DNA of 64,000 nucleotides from Paenibacillus glycinis (GTDB lineage Bacteria; Bacillota; Bacilli; Paenibacillales; Paenibacillaceae), in NCBI RefSeq assembly GCF_009909185.1, contig NZ_JAAAMV010000021.1, positions 1 to 64,000 of the forward strand. Direction: 5' to 3'. The position numbers were made by a program, and so were the translations under genes. This document shows, piece by piece, positions 15,569-24,472 of the stretch. Numbering within the stretch: the stretch's first letter is position 1; the number at the start of each line of letters is the position of its first letter. Under the pieces are notes generated by a model. It saw nothing but the letters and a program-made list of their open reading frames with translations. It was not told where the DNA came from and did not search any database.

Positions 15569-16651
15569 ATGAAGCTATTGTTTACGTACTTTATCCCAAG
15601 CGGCGGAATCGAGACGCTCAACCGGCTGCGCTACCATGCGCTGCGTGCCGTCGGCATCGAGGCCCATGCCCTCTATCTGTGGAACGGCGCCGGGACGCAA
15701 AACATGACCGGCATTCCTCATTTCGTGACCAACAACGACTTCGAAATCATCCACGTGCTGCAAACCGGCGGGTACGACGCCATCGTCGTCACCTGCGACC
15801 ACCTGATGCTGCAGCGGCTTCACGGACTCGGGTACCGCGGCACGATCATCTACGAGGCGCAAGGGCTCGGGACGACGGAACAAGCCGAATCCACGCTCGC
15901 CTTCGCCTCCACGTTCATCCGCATGTACGCCCGAGGCGCCATCAGTCCTCCGACCTCGCACATGATGGTGCTGTTCCAGCGGTACCTCGGCGATTTTCCG
16001 AGGTTCTACGTGCAGAACATGATCGACACCGACCAGTTCAGCCATCGTCCGTCCCCTTGGCTCAACCCGTCCGGCGCGCCGATCCTCGGCTGGATCGGGC
16101 GGCTCGAGAACAACAAGAACTGGCCGCTGTATCTGCGCATCGCCGCCGCGCTCGCGAAGGAGAAGCCGGACCTGCAGCTCTGGATGTTCGAGGATGCGAC
16201 GATCTCCGAGCCCGGCGAACGGGAGAAATTCCACCATCTGGTGCGCGAGCTCGACCTGGAAGCCCGCCTGCTCGTCCGCTCCAATATCCCGCACGGCCAT
16301 ATGCCCCATTACTTATCGGCCATCGGCGATTCCGGCGGCATGCTGCTCTCGACCTCGTATACCGAAGGTTTCGGCTATGCCGTCGCGGAAGCCATGAGCT
16401 GCCGCTGCCCCGTGCTGTCCACGGACTCCGACGGCGTCCGCTGCTTTATCGACCATAATCGGACCGGCAAATTTTTCTTATCGCGCAGCGTGGAAGAAGC
16501 CGTCCGGGAAGCGAAGGAGCTGTTCGACAATCGGCCGTTAACCGAGCAGCTCCGGCTGCAGGCGCAGCAGCATATCCGGACCCGGTTCTCCCTTGAACGG
16601 TATGCCGCAGACATCGTCAACGTGCTCGGCGCGCTCGGACTCCGGGCCTAA
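15569..16651 (+). CDS. Glycosyltransferase family 4
   Basis: A 360-residue GT-B enzyme. The C-terminal half has the retaining GT4 signature EGFGYAVAEAMSCRCPVL (Glu-x7-Glu) and DSDGVRCFIDHNRTGKFF; the N-terminal half starts with a short FTYFIPSGGIETLNRLR acceptor-side loop. It transfers a sugar from a nucleotide donor to an unknown acceptor. Good GGGAGG-ATG spacing. The promoter looks sigma-K dependent, so it probably works in the mother cell late in sporulation, with the GT2 enzyme next to it, on spore coat or crust glycans. Confidence 0.88.
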   Translation: MKLLFTYFIPSGGIETLNRLRYHALRAVGIEAHALYLWNGAGTQNMTGIPHFVTNNDFEIIHVLQTGGYDAIVVTCDHLMLQRLHGLGYRGTIIYEAQGLGTTEQAESTLAFASTFIRMYARGAISPPTSHMMVLFQRYLGDFPRFYVQNMIDTDQFSHRPSPWLNPSGAPILGWIGRLENNKNWPLYLRIAAALAKEKPDLQLWMFEDATISEPGEREKFHHLVRELDLEARLLVRSNIPHGHMPHYLSAIGDSGGMLLSTSYTEGFGYAVAEAMSCRCPVLSTDSDGVRCFIDHNRTGKFFLSRSVEEAVREAKELFDNRPLTEQLRLQAQQHIRTRFSLERYAADIVNVLGALGLRA

Positions 16652-16763
16652 GCCGGCCAAAGATGGCCAGACGCCCCGGAACAGCTGACCGTATCGCATT
16701 CGCCCTGGCCCCGTATAGTAAGTAGGAAGAGGAATCTCATTCTGTTCGAAGAGGTGCACGATC

Positions 16764-17477
16764 ATGCTGCCAAAAGTATCGATCATCATTCCTTTCTATA
16801 ACGATCACTACGTCGATCAAGCGATCGTGAGCGCGCTCTACCAGACGTATCCGAACCTTGAGGTGATCGTCGTCGACGACGGCTCGACCCGGCATCAGGA
16901 CGTCATCGCGCCGTATCGCTCGCGCATCCATTACATCGGCAAAGCCAACGGCGGAACGGGCAGCGCGCTGAACCACGGCTTTTCCATGGCCACCGGCAAA
17001 TACATCGCCTGGCTCAGCTCCGACGACCGGTTCCTCTCCGACAAAGTCGCCAAGCAGGTCGCCTACATGGAGCGGGCGAACGCCCGGATCTGCCACACCG
17101 ATTTCCATATCATGAACGAGCACGGCGCGATCACGCATTACGCGGCCGGCACCAAATATCCGTCGGCCAAAGCCTTCATCCAGGGCATCCGGACCGGCTG
17201 CCCCATCAACGGGTGCACGATCATGATGACCAAGGAGCTGTTCGAGGAGCTCGGCGGGTTCAACCCGGGGCTGCCGTATACCCACGACTACGACTTCTGG
17301 ATCCGCGCACTGCTGCAGCGCGTGGACTTTCATTACTTGAACGAAGCCCTTACGATCTACCGGCGCCACTCCCAGATGGGCACCGTGCGCCATTTCGACA
17401 CGATCATGGGCGAAGCCGGCATGACCACTGCCCGCTATGCTGCCCAGCTGGATCAGCTGATCGCCCAGCTCCCGTAG
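16764..17477 (+). CDS. Glycosyltransferase family 2 (CgeD-like)
   Basis: A 237-residue GT-A enzyme with VSIIIPFYNDHYVDQAIVSAL, the nucleotide-binding VVDDGSTRHQD, and SSDDRF as the metal-binding DxD region, then GCTIMMTKELFEELGGFN. It is a close paralogue of the enzyme encoded at 24473-25270: long stretches such as YNDxYV, HYIGKANGGT, AWLSSDDRF and INGCT/VNGCT are shared. Downstream of the GT4 gene by 112 bases, probably the same transcription unit. The resemblance to the sporulation protein CgeD is from memory and weak; the acceptor is unknown. Confidence 0.85.
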   Translation: MLPKVSIIIPFYNDHYVDQAIVSALYQTYPNLEVIVVDDGSTRHQDVIAPYRSRIHYIGKANGGTGSALNHGFSMATGKYIAWLSSDDRFLSDKVAKQVAYMERANARICHTDFHIMNEHGAITHYAAGTKYPSAKAFIQGIRTGCPINGCTIMMTKELFEELGGFNPGLPYTHDYDFWIRALLQRVDFHYLNEALTIYRRHSQMGTVRHFDTIMGEAGMTTARYAAQLDQLIAQLP

Positions 17478-17694
17478 CGAACGGCAGACCCGTCATGGCT
17501 GTCGATGCCTTTCGGTCTCGCGCGGCCGGAAGGCGCGGCTTGCCGCCTTCGCCGGCATCGGGAGCGAAGGAGGCCAGCGCCGGGCCTCGGCCGATCGCGC
17601 ATAGAACCGCCCAGCTCCGAAGATAAAGCGGACAAGCTGCCTTGGGAAGCGGCCTGTCGATGCGGACACGAATGGATGCCTTACATACACCAGA

Positions 17695-17781
17695 AGCGAA
17701 TGCGGTAAGCGAAATGCGGCAAACGAATGCTGTACGCGTCTGCGGCACGCGAATGCAGTATACGAGTACGGCACGCGAACC
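17695..17781. repeat. Degenerate tandem repeat of about 13 bases in a 470-base gap
   Basis: About six to seven copies of a unit near CGCGAATGCGGTA follow one another with drift. The whole gap 17478-17945 between the GT2 gene and amj holds no supported gene; short frames in it overlap this repeat. Confidence 0.6.
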
Positions 17782-17945
17782 GTTCCCTGGCGTCCACCTT
17801 CGCGATAAACAAAAAGATCCACTGCGATCGCTCCTGTCCGGATACGGAGTACGGGCGCGCAGTGAATCATTGTAGTAGAACTTTCTTTTATGGCGGGCCG
17901 GGCTTTTTGAACTCCCTTGTAATATTCCCATCTCGAACGTACCGC

Positions 17946-18737
17946 TCAGATCAGCTTCACGAAATACCCGATCATGTAGGCCGCCGGAACCAACACCAGC
18001 TGCGCGGCCATCGTGCCCAGAAACCGCGTCGTCATGAGCACGACGTAGATTCTGCCGAGCTTCGTCCGGTACTCCGCGCTGCCGAGCGCTTTGTCCGTGA
18101 TGAGCCCGAGCTGCGGATCGATGAAGATGGTCAGCAGAATCGTCGCGACGCCGTTGATGATGCCGGAGGATTGCCCCGCCGTCGAGCTTAGCTCGGGGAA
18201 CAAGTGGGCCGCGTAGAGCGCCGCCAGCACGCCGACGGTGTAGAAGGACGTAACGACGATGCTGAGCAGCATGAACGTCTTCGAGATGTCCAAGTACCGG
18301 AACCGGCTGAGATTGAAGCGGGGCGCCCGGATATAATGCCGCGTGTTTTTGAGCTGGCCGATCGTCACGCTGGACACGAGCTTCGGCACGGAACCGGCCA
18401 CCTCCAGCTTCGCGATCATGCGGCCGAACAGATTGACGCAGGTCGGAAACAGAACGATCGCGAGCAGCGTGCCGACCGACGACGCGAGCAGCGTGAACCG
18501 CAAGTACTGCAGCATGGGAAACCCGGCATGCGTTCGTCCGTAATCGACGAACTTGGCCGCGATCGGCCCCTGCACCATGTTCGCCGTCCGCGATACGAGC
18601 ACGATCATGCCCGTCAAGGACAGCGCGACGGCGATTTTGTTCAGGCGAACGCCCGCAAGCCGGACGGCATACGAGAGCGTCTCCGCCGTATGGATGATCG
18701 TCGTCATGGCGAAGACGACGAAGAGATTGGTCAGCAA
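17946..18737 (-). CDS. amj: Lipid II flippase Amj
   Basis: A 263-residue polytopic membrane protein matching Amj (formerly YdaH, DUF2837), the alternative lipid II flippase that can replace MurJ in Bacillus. Recognisable parts are the N-terminal TTIIHTAETLSYAVRLAGVRLNKIAVALSLTGMIVLVSRTANMVQGP and the C-terminal INGVATILLTIFIDPQLGLITDKAL. About six membrane segments. TTG at 18737 follows AGAGGAG at a good distance. In Bacillus subtilis amj is induced by cell-wall stress through sigma-M; I cannot point to that promoter here. It lies just downstream of cysK on the same strand. Confidence 0.88.
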   Translation of the reverse strand: MLTNLFVVFAMTTIIHTAETLSYAVRLAGVRLNKIAVALSLTGMIVLVSRTANMVQGPIAAKFVDYGRTHAGFPMLQYLRFTLLASSVGTLLAIVLFPTCVNLFGRMIAKLEVAGSVPKLVSSVTIGQLKNTRHYIRAPRFNLSRFRYLDISKTFMLLSIVVTSFYTVGVLAALYAAHLFPELSSTAGQSSGIINGVATILLTIFIDPQLGLITDKALGSAEYRTKLGRIYVVLMTTRFLGTMAAQLVLVPAAYMIGYFVKLI

Positions 18738-18785
18738 GCGGCTTGTCTCCTCTCCCGGAAGCCCGAGCGCTTTAGTCGATCGGCA

Positions 18786-19718
18786 CTACGCGTCGAACAG
18801 TGCCGTGGACAGGTACCGCTCGCCGGTGTCCGGCAGCAGCACGACGATGTTCTTGCCTTGGTTCTCCGGCCGTTTGGCCAGCGCGAGCGCGGCGAATGCC
18901 GCGGCGCCCGACGAGATCCCGACGAGCAGGCCTTCCTGCTTGGCCAGCGCGCGCGCCGTCTCGATCGCTTCCTCGTTATGGACCGGCACGATCTCGTCGA
19001 CGACCGCGCGGTTGAAATTGCCGGGCACGAAGCCGGCGCCGATGCCCTGAATGGCATGGCCGCCCTTCTTTCCGCCTGCCAGCACCTGCGAATCGTACGG
19101 CTCGACCGCCACGATCCGGACGGACGGCTTCTTCTGCTTCAGCGCCTCTCCGACGCCCGATACCGTCCCGCCCGTGCCGACGCCCGCGACGAAAATATCG
19201 ACGGCGCCCTCGGTGTCCCGCCAAATCTCTTCGGCCGTCGTCCGTTTGTGGATCGCCGGATTGGCCGGATTCTCGAACTGCTGCGGAATGAACGAATGCG
19301 GAATTTCGGCCGCCAATTGCTCGGCCTTCGCGATCGCTCCCGCCATGCCTTCCATCGCCGGCGTCAGCACCAGCTCCGCGCCAAGCGCGGTCAACAGCTT
19401 CCGCCGCTCCAGGCTGAAGCTCTCCGGCAGCACGATGACGAGGCGGTAGCCCATAGCCGCCGCCGCGAACGCGAGCCCGACGCCCGTGTTGCCGCTCGTC
19501 GGCTCGATGATGACGGAATCCGGCTTCAGCAGCCCGCGTTCCTCCGCATCCTTGATCATCGCATAGCCGATGCGGTCCTTGACGCTGCCCGCAGGGTTGA
19601 AATACTCCAGCTTGGCGATGATTCTCGCCTCGAGCCGCCCGCTGCCCCCGAACTTCGAAAGCTCCAGCATCGGGGTATTGCCGATCAAATCCGTTATATT
19701 TTTCGCGATGCCCGCCAT
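18786..19718 (-). CDS. cysK: Cysteine synthase A
   Basis: A 310-residue O-acetylserine sulfhydrylase that makes cysteine from O-acetylserine and sulfide. Typical are [10 protein letters not shown], the PLP lysine in [13 protein letters not shown], the substrate loop [12 protein letters not shown], the phosphate-binding [13 protein letters not shown] and the C-terminal [12 protein letters not shown]. Full length. It stands 49 bases ahead of amj, so the two may be cotranscribed. No T-box or S-box leader is visible in the 45-base gap upstream. Confidence 0.96.
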   Translation of the reverse strand: MAGIAKNITDLIGNTPMLELSKFGGSGRLEARIIAKLEYFNPAGSVKDRIGYAMIKDAEERGLLKPDSVIIEPTSGNTGVGLAFAAAAMGYRLVIVLPESFSLERRKLLTALGAELVLTPAMEGMAGAIAKAEQLAAEIPHSFIPQQFENPANPAIHKRTTAEEIWRDTEGAVDIFVAGVGTGGTVSGVGEALKQKKPSVRIVAVEPYDSQVLAGGKKGGHAIQGIGAGFVPGNFNRAVVDEIVPVHNEEAIETARALAKQEGLLVGISSGAAAFAALALAKRPENQGKNIVVLLPDTGERYLSTALFDA

Positions 19719-19762
19719 CCGATAACCTCCTCTTTCCTTCGATTACGCTTACGTTCACTAGC

Positions 19763-20227
19763 CTAGCCTTGCAGCAGCTTCTCGAAACATAGGCTGGACG
19801 GACAGCCGATATATTCGCCGTACGGCTCGATGGCGCAATAACCGTTCTTTTTATAGAAGGCCACGGCTTCAAGCTGCGGAACGCCCGTCTCCAGCCGAAT
19901 GCGCGCATAGCCCTGCGCGCCGGCCTTGTCCTCCAGATAACGGAGCATCCGACCCGCGATGCCCCGGTTGCGCGCTTCCGGTTCCACGTAAAAACGCTTC
20001 AGCTCCGTCGCGGTCTTGTCGATCTCCTTGATCGCGCCGCAGCCGACCGGCTTCCCGTCCAGATACGCCACGACGAAATGGATGTCCGTCAATTCGGGAT
20101 CGTCCAAATCGACGCCGAACACCTCTTCCGGCGGATACAGGCCATACAAATAAGCATCCAGCCGGTCGATCAGGCCGAGCAAATCGGGATCTGTAATCCC
20201 TACGTCCTTCAATGTCAATTCATGCAT
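19763..20227 (-). CDS. GNAT family N-acetyltransferase
   Basis: A 154-residue acetyltransferase. The acetyl-CoA site is EPEARNRGIAGRMLRYLEDKA (R/Q-x-x-G-x-G/A), preceded by ELKRFYVEPE and followed by IRLETGVPQLEAVAFYKKNGY, the standard GNAT order. It begins six bases after the HAD hydrolase stop, so translation is likely coupled. Substrate unknown. Confidence 0.88.
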   Translation of the reverse strand: MHELTLKDVGITDPDLLGLIDRLDAYLYGLYPPEEVFGVDLDDPELTDIHFVVAYLDGKPVGCGAIKEIDKTATELKRFYVEPEARNRGIAGRMLRYLEDKAGAQGYARIRLETGVPQLEAVAFYKKNGYCAIEPYGEYIGCPSSLCFEKLLQG

Positions 20228-20233
20228 GGTTGT

Positions 20234-20821
20234 CTACTCCTTGTGCAGCCATCGATTCGCTTGTTCGATCCATGAACCTTCTTCGTCCGCCAGCAAGCCT
20301 TGCCAGCCGAGCGCTTCCGCGGGGGTCAGATTCTTGCGGTGATCATCCACGTACAGCACGGATGCCGACGGATTCAGCTTCGCGTGCAGGGCCGCGTAAA
20401 TCTCCCCGGAAGGCTTGCTTGCCCCTGCCTCGCTCGATATGACGACATGCCCCAGATGCGGCCCCAGCCTTTCCAGATGCGGCCCCAGCCATTCCGCGCG
20501 GTGATTGCTCAGGATGTGCACGTCCGCCAGCAGGCTCCATGCCGGTATGCAATGGAATGCGGGCAGCAGCCGGATATTGCGGTGAAGCAGCGCCCGCGCT
20601 TCCTGCTCCGCCAAGCCCGGACAATGCGCGCTCAGCCAGCTCCAGAACTCGGCCTCCGCGAGCGCGCCGGTCCATAGGCCATCGCGGATATCGGCCGCGT
20701 ACGCCGCCCTGATCTCTTCATAGCTTCCGGAAGCGGCCGCCGCGATCGTTTCCCAGAAGCCCGGGGTCAGGTTCGTGACGATCACGCCGCCGGCATCCAG
20801 GATCAACTGTTTCTTGTTCAT
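20234..20821 (-). CDS. HAD-superfamily hydrolase (subfamily IA type)
   Basis: A 195-residue HAD-like protein. Motif I is LILDAGGVIVTNL (nucleophile aspartate in a D-x-G-G-V form as in the YihX group), motif II is VHILSNHR, and motif IV is LYVDDHRKN near residue 160. The group usually dephosphorylates small sugar phosphates; the real substrate is unknown. It heads a small unit with the GNAT gene immediately behind it. Confidence 0.85.
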   Translation of the reverse strand: MNKKQLILDAGGVIVTNLTPGFWETIAAAASGSYEEIRAAYAADIRDGLWTGALAEAEFWSWLSAHCPGLAEQEARALLHRNIRLLPAFHCIPAWSLLADVHILSNHRAEWLGPHLERLGPHLGHVVISSEAGASKPSGEIYAALHAKLNPSASVLYVDDHRKNLTPAEALGWQGLLADEEGSWIEQANRWLHKE

Positions 20822-20843
20822 TCATGCGCCTCCGGCTTGTCGA

Positions 20844-21404
20844 TTACGGTATCATCGCGAAAATATACGTATCCCGCGCGCGCGTCCCGTCCGTCGACAG
20901 TCCGTCGTTGCGCAGCGTGCCTTCATGCCAATAGCCGAGACGCATCGGAATCGCCTGGCTCTTCTCGTTCAGCGCGTCGCAGCGGATCTCGACCCTGCGC
21001 GCCAGCAGCTCCGTGAACGCGAATGCCGTGATGCCCTGCACCGCTTCCGTCATGTAGCCTTGGCCGCAGAGCCGGCTGTCCAGCCAATAGCCGATCTCGA
21101 ATTTCCGAACGTCCCAATCCGGACGATGCAGACCCGAGGAGCCGACGAAGCGGCCGCTCGCCTTGTCGAACAGCAGCAGGCGCATGTCTTCGCGCAAGAT
21201 GAACTTGGCGCAGGCTATGCGGAGATTCGCCTCCGTCTCTTCTTCGGTCGGTTCCTGCCGGGCGAACGGCAGCCATGCCCGCAGCTCGGGCAATGATGCC
21301 TGCATCGCCTCGAATACGGCGCGCCCGTCACCCGGACGCGGCACGCGAATCAGCAGCCGCTCCGTCTCGAATTGCGCCGGAATGTCAAGCAACAACGGAT
21401 CCAT
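20844..21404 (-). CDS. GNAT family acetyltransferase (RimJ/RimL type)
   Basis: A 186-residue protein of the ribosomal-protein-alanine acetyltransferase type: FETERLLIRVPRPGDGRAVFEAM, RKFEIGYWLDSRLCGQGYMTEAVQGITAFAF for the acetyl-CoA region and NEKSQAIPMRLGYWHEGTLRND near the end. ATG at 21404 follows GGAAGGAGA at ideal spacing; an ATG two codons upstream is too close to that site. Whether it modifies a ribosomal protein or a small molecule cannot be told. Confidence 0.88.
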   Translation of the reverse strand: MDPLLLDIPAQFETERLLIRVPRPGDGRAVFEAMQASLPELRAWLPFARQEPTEEETEANLRIACAKFILREDMRLLLFDKASGRFVGSSGLHRPDWDVRKFEIGYWLDSRLCGQGYMTEAVQGITAFAFTELLARRVEIRCDALNEKSQAIPMRLGYWHEGTLRNDGLSTDGTRARDTYIFAMIP

Positions 21405-21443
21405 CGCCATTCTCCTTCCCGCCATGCGGCCCTCGGGGCCGAA

Positions 21444-22457
21444 CTATTCTTTCATACTAGCATATTCCAACGTCTCGATCACCAAATCGCCGAAGCCGCG
21501 GATGTCCGCCAAATATTCGTAGCCGGGCGGATTCGGCTTGAACGCGTTCAGCATCCGGACCGCCACCGCGTCGTGCGACGGGATCGCGAGCACCGCGCAT
21601 CCATATACGCCAAGCGATTGGAACGCGCCCCGCGGCAGCCTTGGCCCTAACTCGGAGACGGCCGAAGCGCGGTCCTGCACCCACCAGAAGAAGCCGTTGC
21701 GCGGGCAATCGGCCGGCAGCTCCTCCGGAGCGGCGATCGATGCCGCCCGTTCGAATACGCTCGCCGGAGCGATCTGCTTGCCGCCGATACGGCCCTTGCG
21801 CACATGGAGATATCCCCAATAAGCGAGCTCCCTCGCGCTGGCGAACAGATTCGCTTCGTCCCCGCGGTCGCCGCGATAAGCCTCGTTCATCCAGACAAGG
21901 CGCTCCGCCGGCTCCGCGCGCCAGTCCGTCCGCGAGAAGCCGAGCGGCCGGAAGACGCGTTCGCGCAGCACCTCGGCGAGCGGACGGCCGAAGACGCGCC
22001 GAACGATGCGGATGAGCAGGTTCACGCCGGCATTATTGTAGCTCCATCCCGTACCGGCCGGGAAGACGCGGATTATCGCGCTTCCCGGCCGGAGGCCATG
22101 CGTATGCGTGAGCAAATGACGGATCGTGGTGCCTTTCAGCAGCGTCCGGTCGGCGTCCTCGAGATAATCCGCCGCGAGGTCGTCCACGCTCGCGATTAAC
22201 CCTTCCTCGATGGCGAGGCTGACGGCGAATCCGAGATACGTCTTGCGGATGGAGGCCAGATGAAATTGCGAATCCGCGTCGATCGGCCGGCTGCCCGGGT
22301 TCGAATCGGCGCGGCCGTCATACCATTCATGAACGACGGCATCTCCCCTGACGACGCACAAGGCCGCTCCGGTTGCGAGCTCTTCTTTGACGCCGCGCAT
22401 GTAATCGTCCAGTCGGCGGTATGCCGACGCTTGGCTTGCGTCGCTTCTCGGCGGCAT
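21444..22457 (-). CDS. Serine hydrolase, beta-lactamase/class C family
   Basis: A 337-residue cytosolic-looking protein (no signal peptide) of the beta-lactamase-like serine hydrolase family (COG1680). The catalytic Ser-x-x-Lys is SIRK (LASIRKTYLGFAVSLAIEEG), the Tyr-x-Asn is YNN in GWSYNNAGVNLLIRIV, and HLLTHTHGL is the usual third landmark. Such enzymes act as esterases or D-aminopeptidases rather than as resistance enzymes. ATG at 22457 is chosen for its spacing to GGGAG; the longer upstream frame overlaps the next gene and lacks support. Confidence 0.87.
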   Translation of the reverse strand: MPPRSDASQASAYRRLDDYMRGVKEELATGAALCVVRGDAVVHEWYDGRADSNPGSRPIDADSQFHLASIRKTYLGFAVSLAIEEGLIASVDDLAADYLEDADRTLLKGTTIRHLLTHTHGLRPGSAIIRVFPAGTGWSYNNAGVNLLIRIVRRVFGRPLAEVLRERVFRPLGFSRTDWRAEPAERLVWMNEAYRGDRGDEANLFASARELAYWGYLHVRKGRIGGKQIAPASVFERAASIAAPEELPADCPRNGFFWWVQDRASAVSELGPRLPRGAFQSLGVYGCAVLAIPSHDAVAVRMLNAFKPNPPGYEYLADIRGFGDLVIETLEYASMKE

Positions 22458-22519
22458 GGTCATTCTCCCTTCCCTATGGAAAACTATTGCGCCGGCTTGC
22501 GGCGACCATGCTATGACTA

Positions 22520-23674
22520 TCAATCCTCCGGGTGCGGTTCTTCTGTGCCGCCCTTGCGGTATTCGTAATTCTCCCGGCATAGTTCGAGCAGCGCGCGCTT
22601 CAGCCCGCGCTTGGGCTGGGTGATGCGCAGCGCCGGGACTTGTCCCTCTCCCGGACGTCGCAGCGCCCTGCGCACCGCTCCCGGGTCGGCCACCCGGTTG
22701 ACGATCAGCTCGTCCGGCTTCGTCACCGCTCTGTAGCGCTGAATAAGAAACCGGTCGCAAGCGGTTTCCGCGAAGCCCCGCTCCAGCTCATGTAGCTGAA
22801 AATCCCGCAGCATGCCCTGCTGCACCTTCGCGATCATGACGCCGTCGCCGCCGAAATACAGCACTTCCTGATTGACGTTCGTTTCCCGGTCGACGATCTG
22901 GGCTTCCGGCGTCTTCTCCAGGTTGCGGATATGCGACAGCATGTTCTGCGCCTTCTCGAATTTGAGCTGCTCCGCGTATTCGCCCATCTGTCGGTACATT
23001 CGCGCGATCAGGGCGTCCTTGCTGCCGCCGAACAGCAGCTCCGACACCTGCTTGACGTCCTTGGCGTAGTCCGCCTCGGATACATGGCCCTCGCAGATCC
23101 CGCTGCATTTGCCGATGTGGTACAGCAGGCAGGCGCGCTTCGGCAGCGTCGCGCAGGAACGCAGCTTGTAATGGTCGGCCAGAAATTCCAGCAGCTCGTT
23201 GCGGAATCTCGCGCTCGCGAACGGACCGAAGCGCCTCGGCCCGGCGGAAGCGGGCCGCGATGCGGATCCGGGGGGCTTGTCCGCTGCAGGCGCCTCCTGT
23301 TCCCGGCGATCCCGGTAATGCACCGCCAGGCGCGGGATGCGCTCCGCGGTGAGCTCCAGGTAGGCATAGCCGCTGTTGTCCCGTTTGAGCGCGCGGTTGT
23401 ACGGCGGCTTATGGATTTTGATCAGGTTGTTTTCCAGCAGCAGGCTTTCCGTTTCATTATTGACGAGAATGATTTCAATGCTCGCGATCTGCGCCACGAG
23501 CTCCCCCAGCCGCTTGCGCGCATGCCGTGTCGTGAAGTACGACCGCAGGCGGCTTCTGAGCTTCTTGGATTTGCCGACGTACAGCAGGCGTCCCGACGCG
23601 TCCCGCATCAGATAGCAGCCCGGCTTATCCGGGTAATCGCCCGCCTTGAACGCAAACGGCTCCGTATGCTCCAT
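22520..23674 (-). CDS. Short UvrC-like GIY-YIG nuclease
   Basis: A 384-residue protein equal to the N-terminal half of UvrC. GIY-YIG domain: DKPGCYLMRDASGRLLYVGKSKKLRSRLRSYF and ETESLLLENNLIKIHKPPYN. Then the four cysteines in SCATLPKRACLLYHIGKCSGICEG, as in the iron-sulfur site of UvrC, and a UVR-like helix pair AEQLKFEKAQNMLSHIRNLE. It stops soon after the next beta region (QEVLYFGGDGVMIAKVQQGMLRDFQ) and lacks the RNase-H-like 5' nuclease and helix-hairpin-helix domains, so it could cut only once, as Cho does in Escherichia coli. ATG at 23674 follows AGAGGTG. A full uvrC would be expected elsewhere. Confidence 0.85.
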   Translation of the reverse strand: MEHTEPFAFKAGDYPDKPGCYLMRDASGRLLYVGKSKKLRSRLRSYFTTRHARKRLGELVAQIASIEIILVNNETESLLLENNLIKIHKPPYNRALKRDNSGYAYLELTAERIPRLAVHYRDRREQEAPAADKPPGSASRPASAGPRRFGPFASARFRNELLEFLADHYKLRSCATLPKRACLLYHIGKCSGICEGHVSEADYAKDVKQVSELLFGGSKDALIARMYRQMGEYAEQLKFEKAQNMLSHIRNLEKTPEAQIVDRETNVNQEVLYFGGDGVMIAKVQQGMLRDFQLHELERGFAETACDRFLIQRYRAVTKPDELIVNRVADPGAVRRALRRPGEGQVPALRITQPKRGLKRALLELCRENYEYRKGGTEEPHPED

Positions 23675-23854
23675 CTCTTCGAACACCTCTTCCGATCGGC
23701 CGGCTGGCATTGCCGGTCATCGCCAAACGTTTGTTCCCTGCCTTCCATTGTACTGCCGCCCGCATGATTTGAAAAGCGCAGCCGCCGCCTTGATCCGGAA
23801 GAAGCGGCAGCCGATTATGCTATACTGGATAAAACCGGAAAGGAGTCGATAAGC

Positions 23855-24232
23855 ATGGCAATCAAACTCGACATGGTCGGCATCGTCGTCGCGGATATGA
23901 GCCGGGCGTTGGCGTTTTACCGCGCGCTCGGATTCGATATTCCCGAAGAGGCGGACGGACGGCCGCACGTGGAAATCGCGCAGGAAGGCGTCCGCATCGC
24001 GTTCGACACGATCGATGTCGCGAGAGACGTATACGGCGGCTGGGAGCAGCCGGCCGGACACCGGATCGAGCTGGCATTCCGCTGCGACGATGCCGAAGCC
24101 TTGAACGCGCTGTACGGGCGAATCGTCGAACGTGGATACGAAGGCCGCCGCGAGCCGTGGGACGCCTTCTGGGGCCAGCGCTACGCGATCGTCGCCGACC
24201 CGGACGGCAACTTGATCAGCTTGTTCGCCTGA
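23855..24232 (+). CDS. VOC (glyoxalase/bleomycin-resistance) family protein
   Basis: A 125-residue two-module VOC protein: LDMVGIVVADMSRALAFYRALGFDIPEE in the first beta-alpha-beta unit and HRIELAFRCDDAEALNALYGRIVERGY with RYAIVADPDGNLISLF in the second. Metal ligands are not obvious. Function unknown; related proteins bind or modify small molecules. Divergent from the UvrC-like gene. Confidence 0.85.
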   Translation: MAIKLDMVGIVVADMSRALAFYRALGFDIPEEADGRPHVEIAQEGVRIAFDTIDVARDVYGGWEQPAGHRIELAFRCDDAEALNALYGRIVERGYEGRREPWDAFWGQRYAIVADPDGNLISLFA

Positions 24233-24433
24233 CGCGCGGACAAGCCGTTCGAACCTCTGGACGCAAGCGCCCTCTCGAATCGGCTACGGCCGAATGTGCA
24301 CGAATGACGGGCCGCTATGGCCGGTTCGACGGTAACAGGCGCAATCATTCAAAGCCATCAATGCCGCCGGGCCGCGAACGCCTGTCCGACCGGCCTCCGC
24401 CGCACCCTTTGAACATTCATATGTACGCCGTCG

Positions 24434-24468
24434 ACAGCCGGGGATCGCGGGACGCGATCCCCGGCTGT
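24434..24468. terminator. Perfect 16-base-pair stem-loop
   Basis: 24434-24449 pairs exactly with 24453-24468 around a three-base loop. It sits between the VOC gene and the convergent glycosyltransferase operon; no long T-run follows on either strand. Confidence 0.6.
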
Positions 24469-24472
24469 TCGT

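Noticed and set aside
16732-16763. Sigma-K promoter before the GT2 gene at 16764
   Set aside because: CGTATAGTA is close to the -10 pattern but no AC stands at the right distance; cotranscription with the preceding GT4 is simpler.
18204-19766. Plus-strand open frame of 520 codons over amj and cysK
   Set aside because: Antisense to two clearly recognised genes; its translation is rich in Arg, His and Asp as usual for GC-rich shadows.
21404-22760. Longer forms of the serine hydrolase and of several other genes (7734-8333, 8948-9703, 14284-15621, 24473-25519, 58692-60161)
   Set aside because: The extra N-terminal residues overlap neighbouring genes and have shadow-like composition, while the shorter starts have good ribosome sites and family-typical N-termini.
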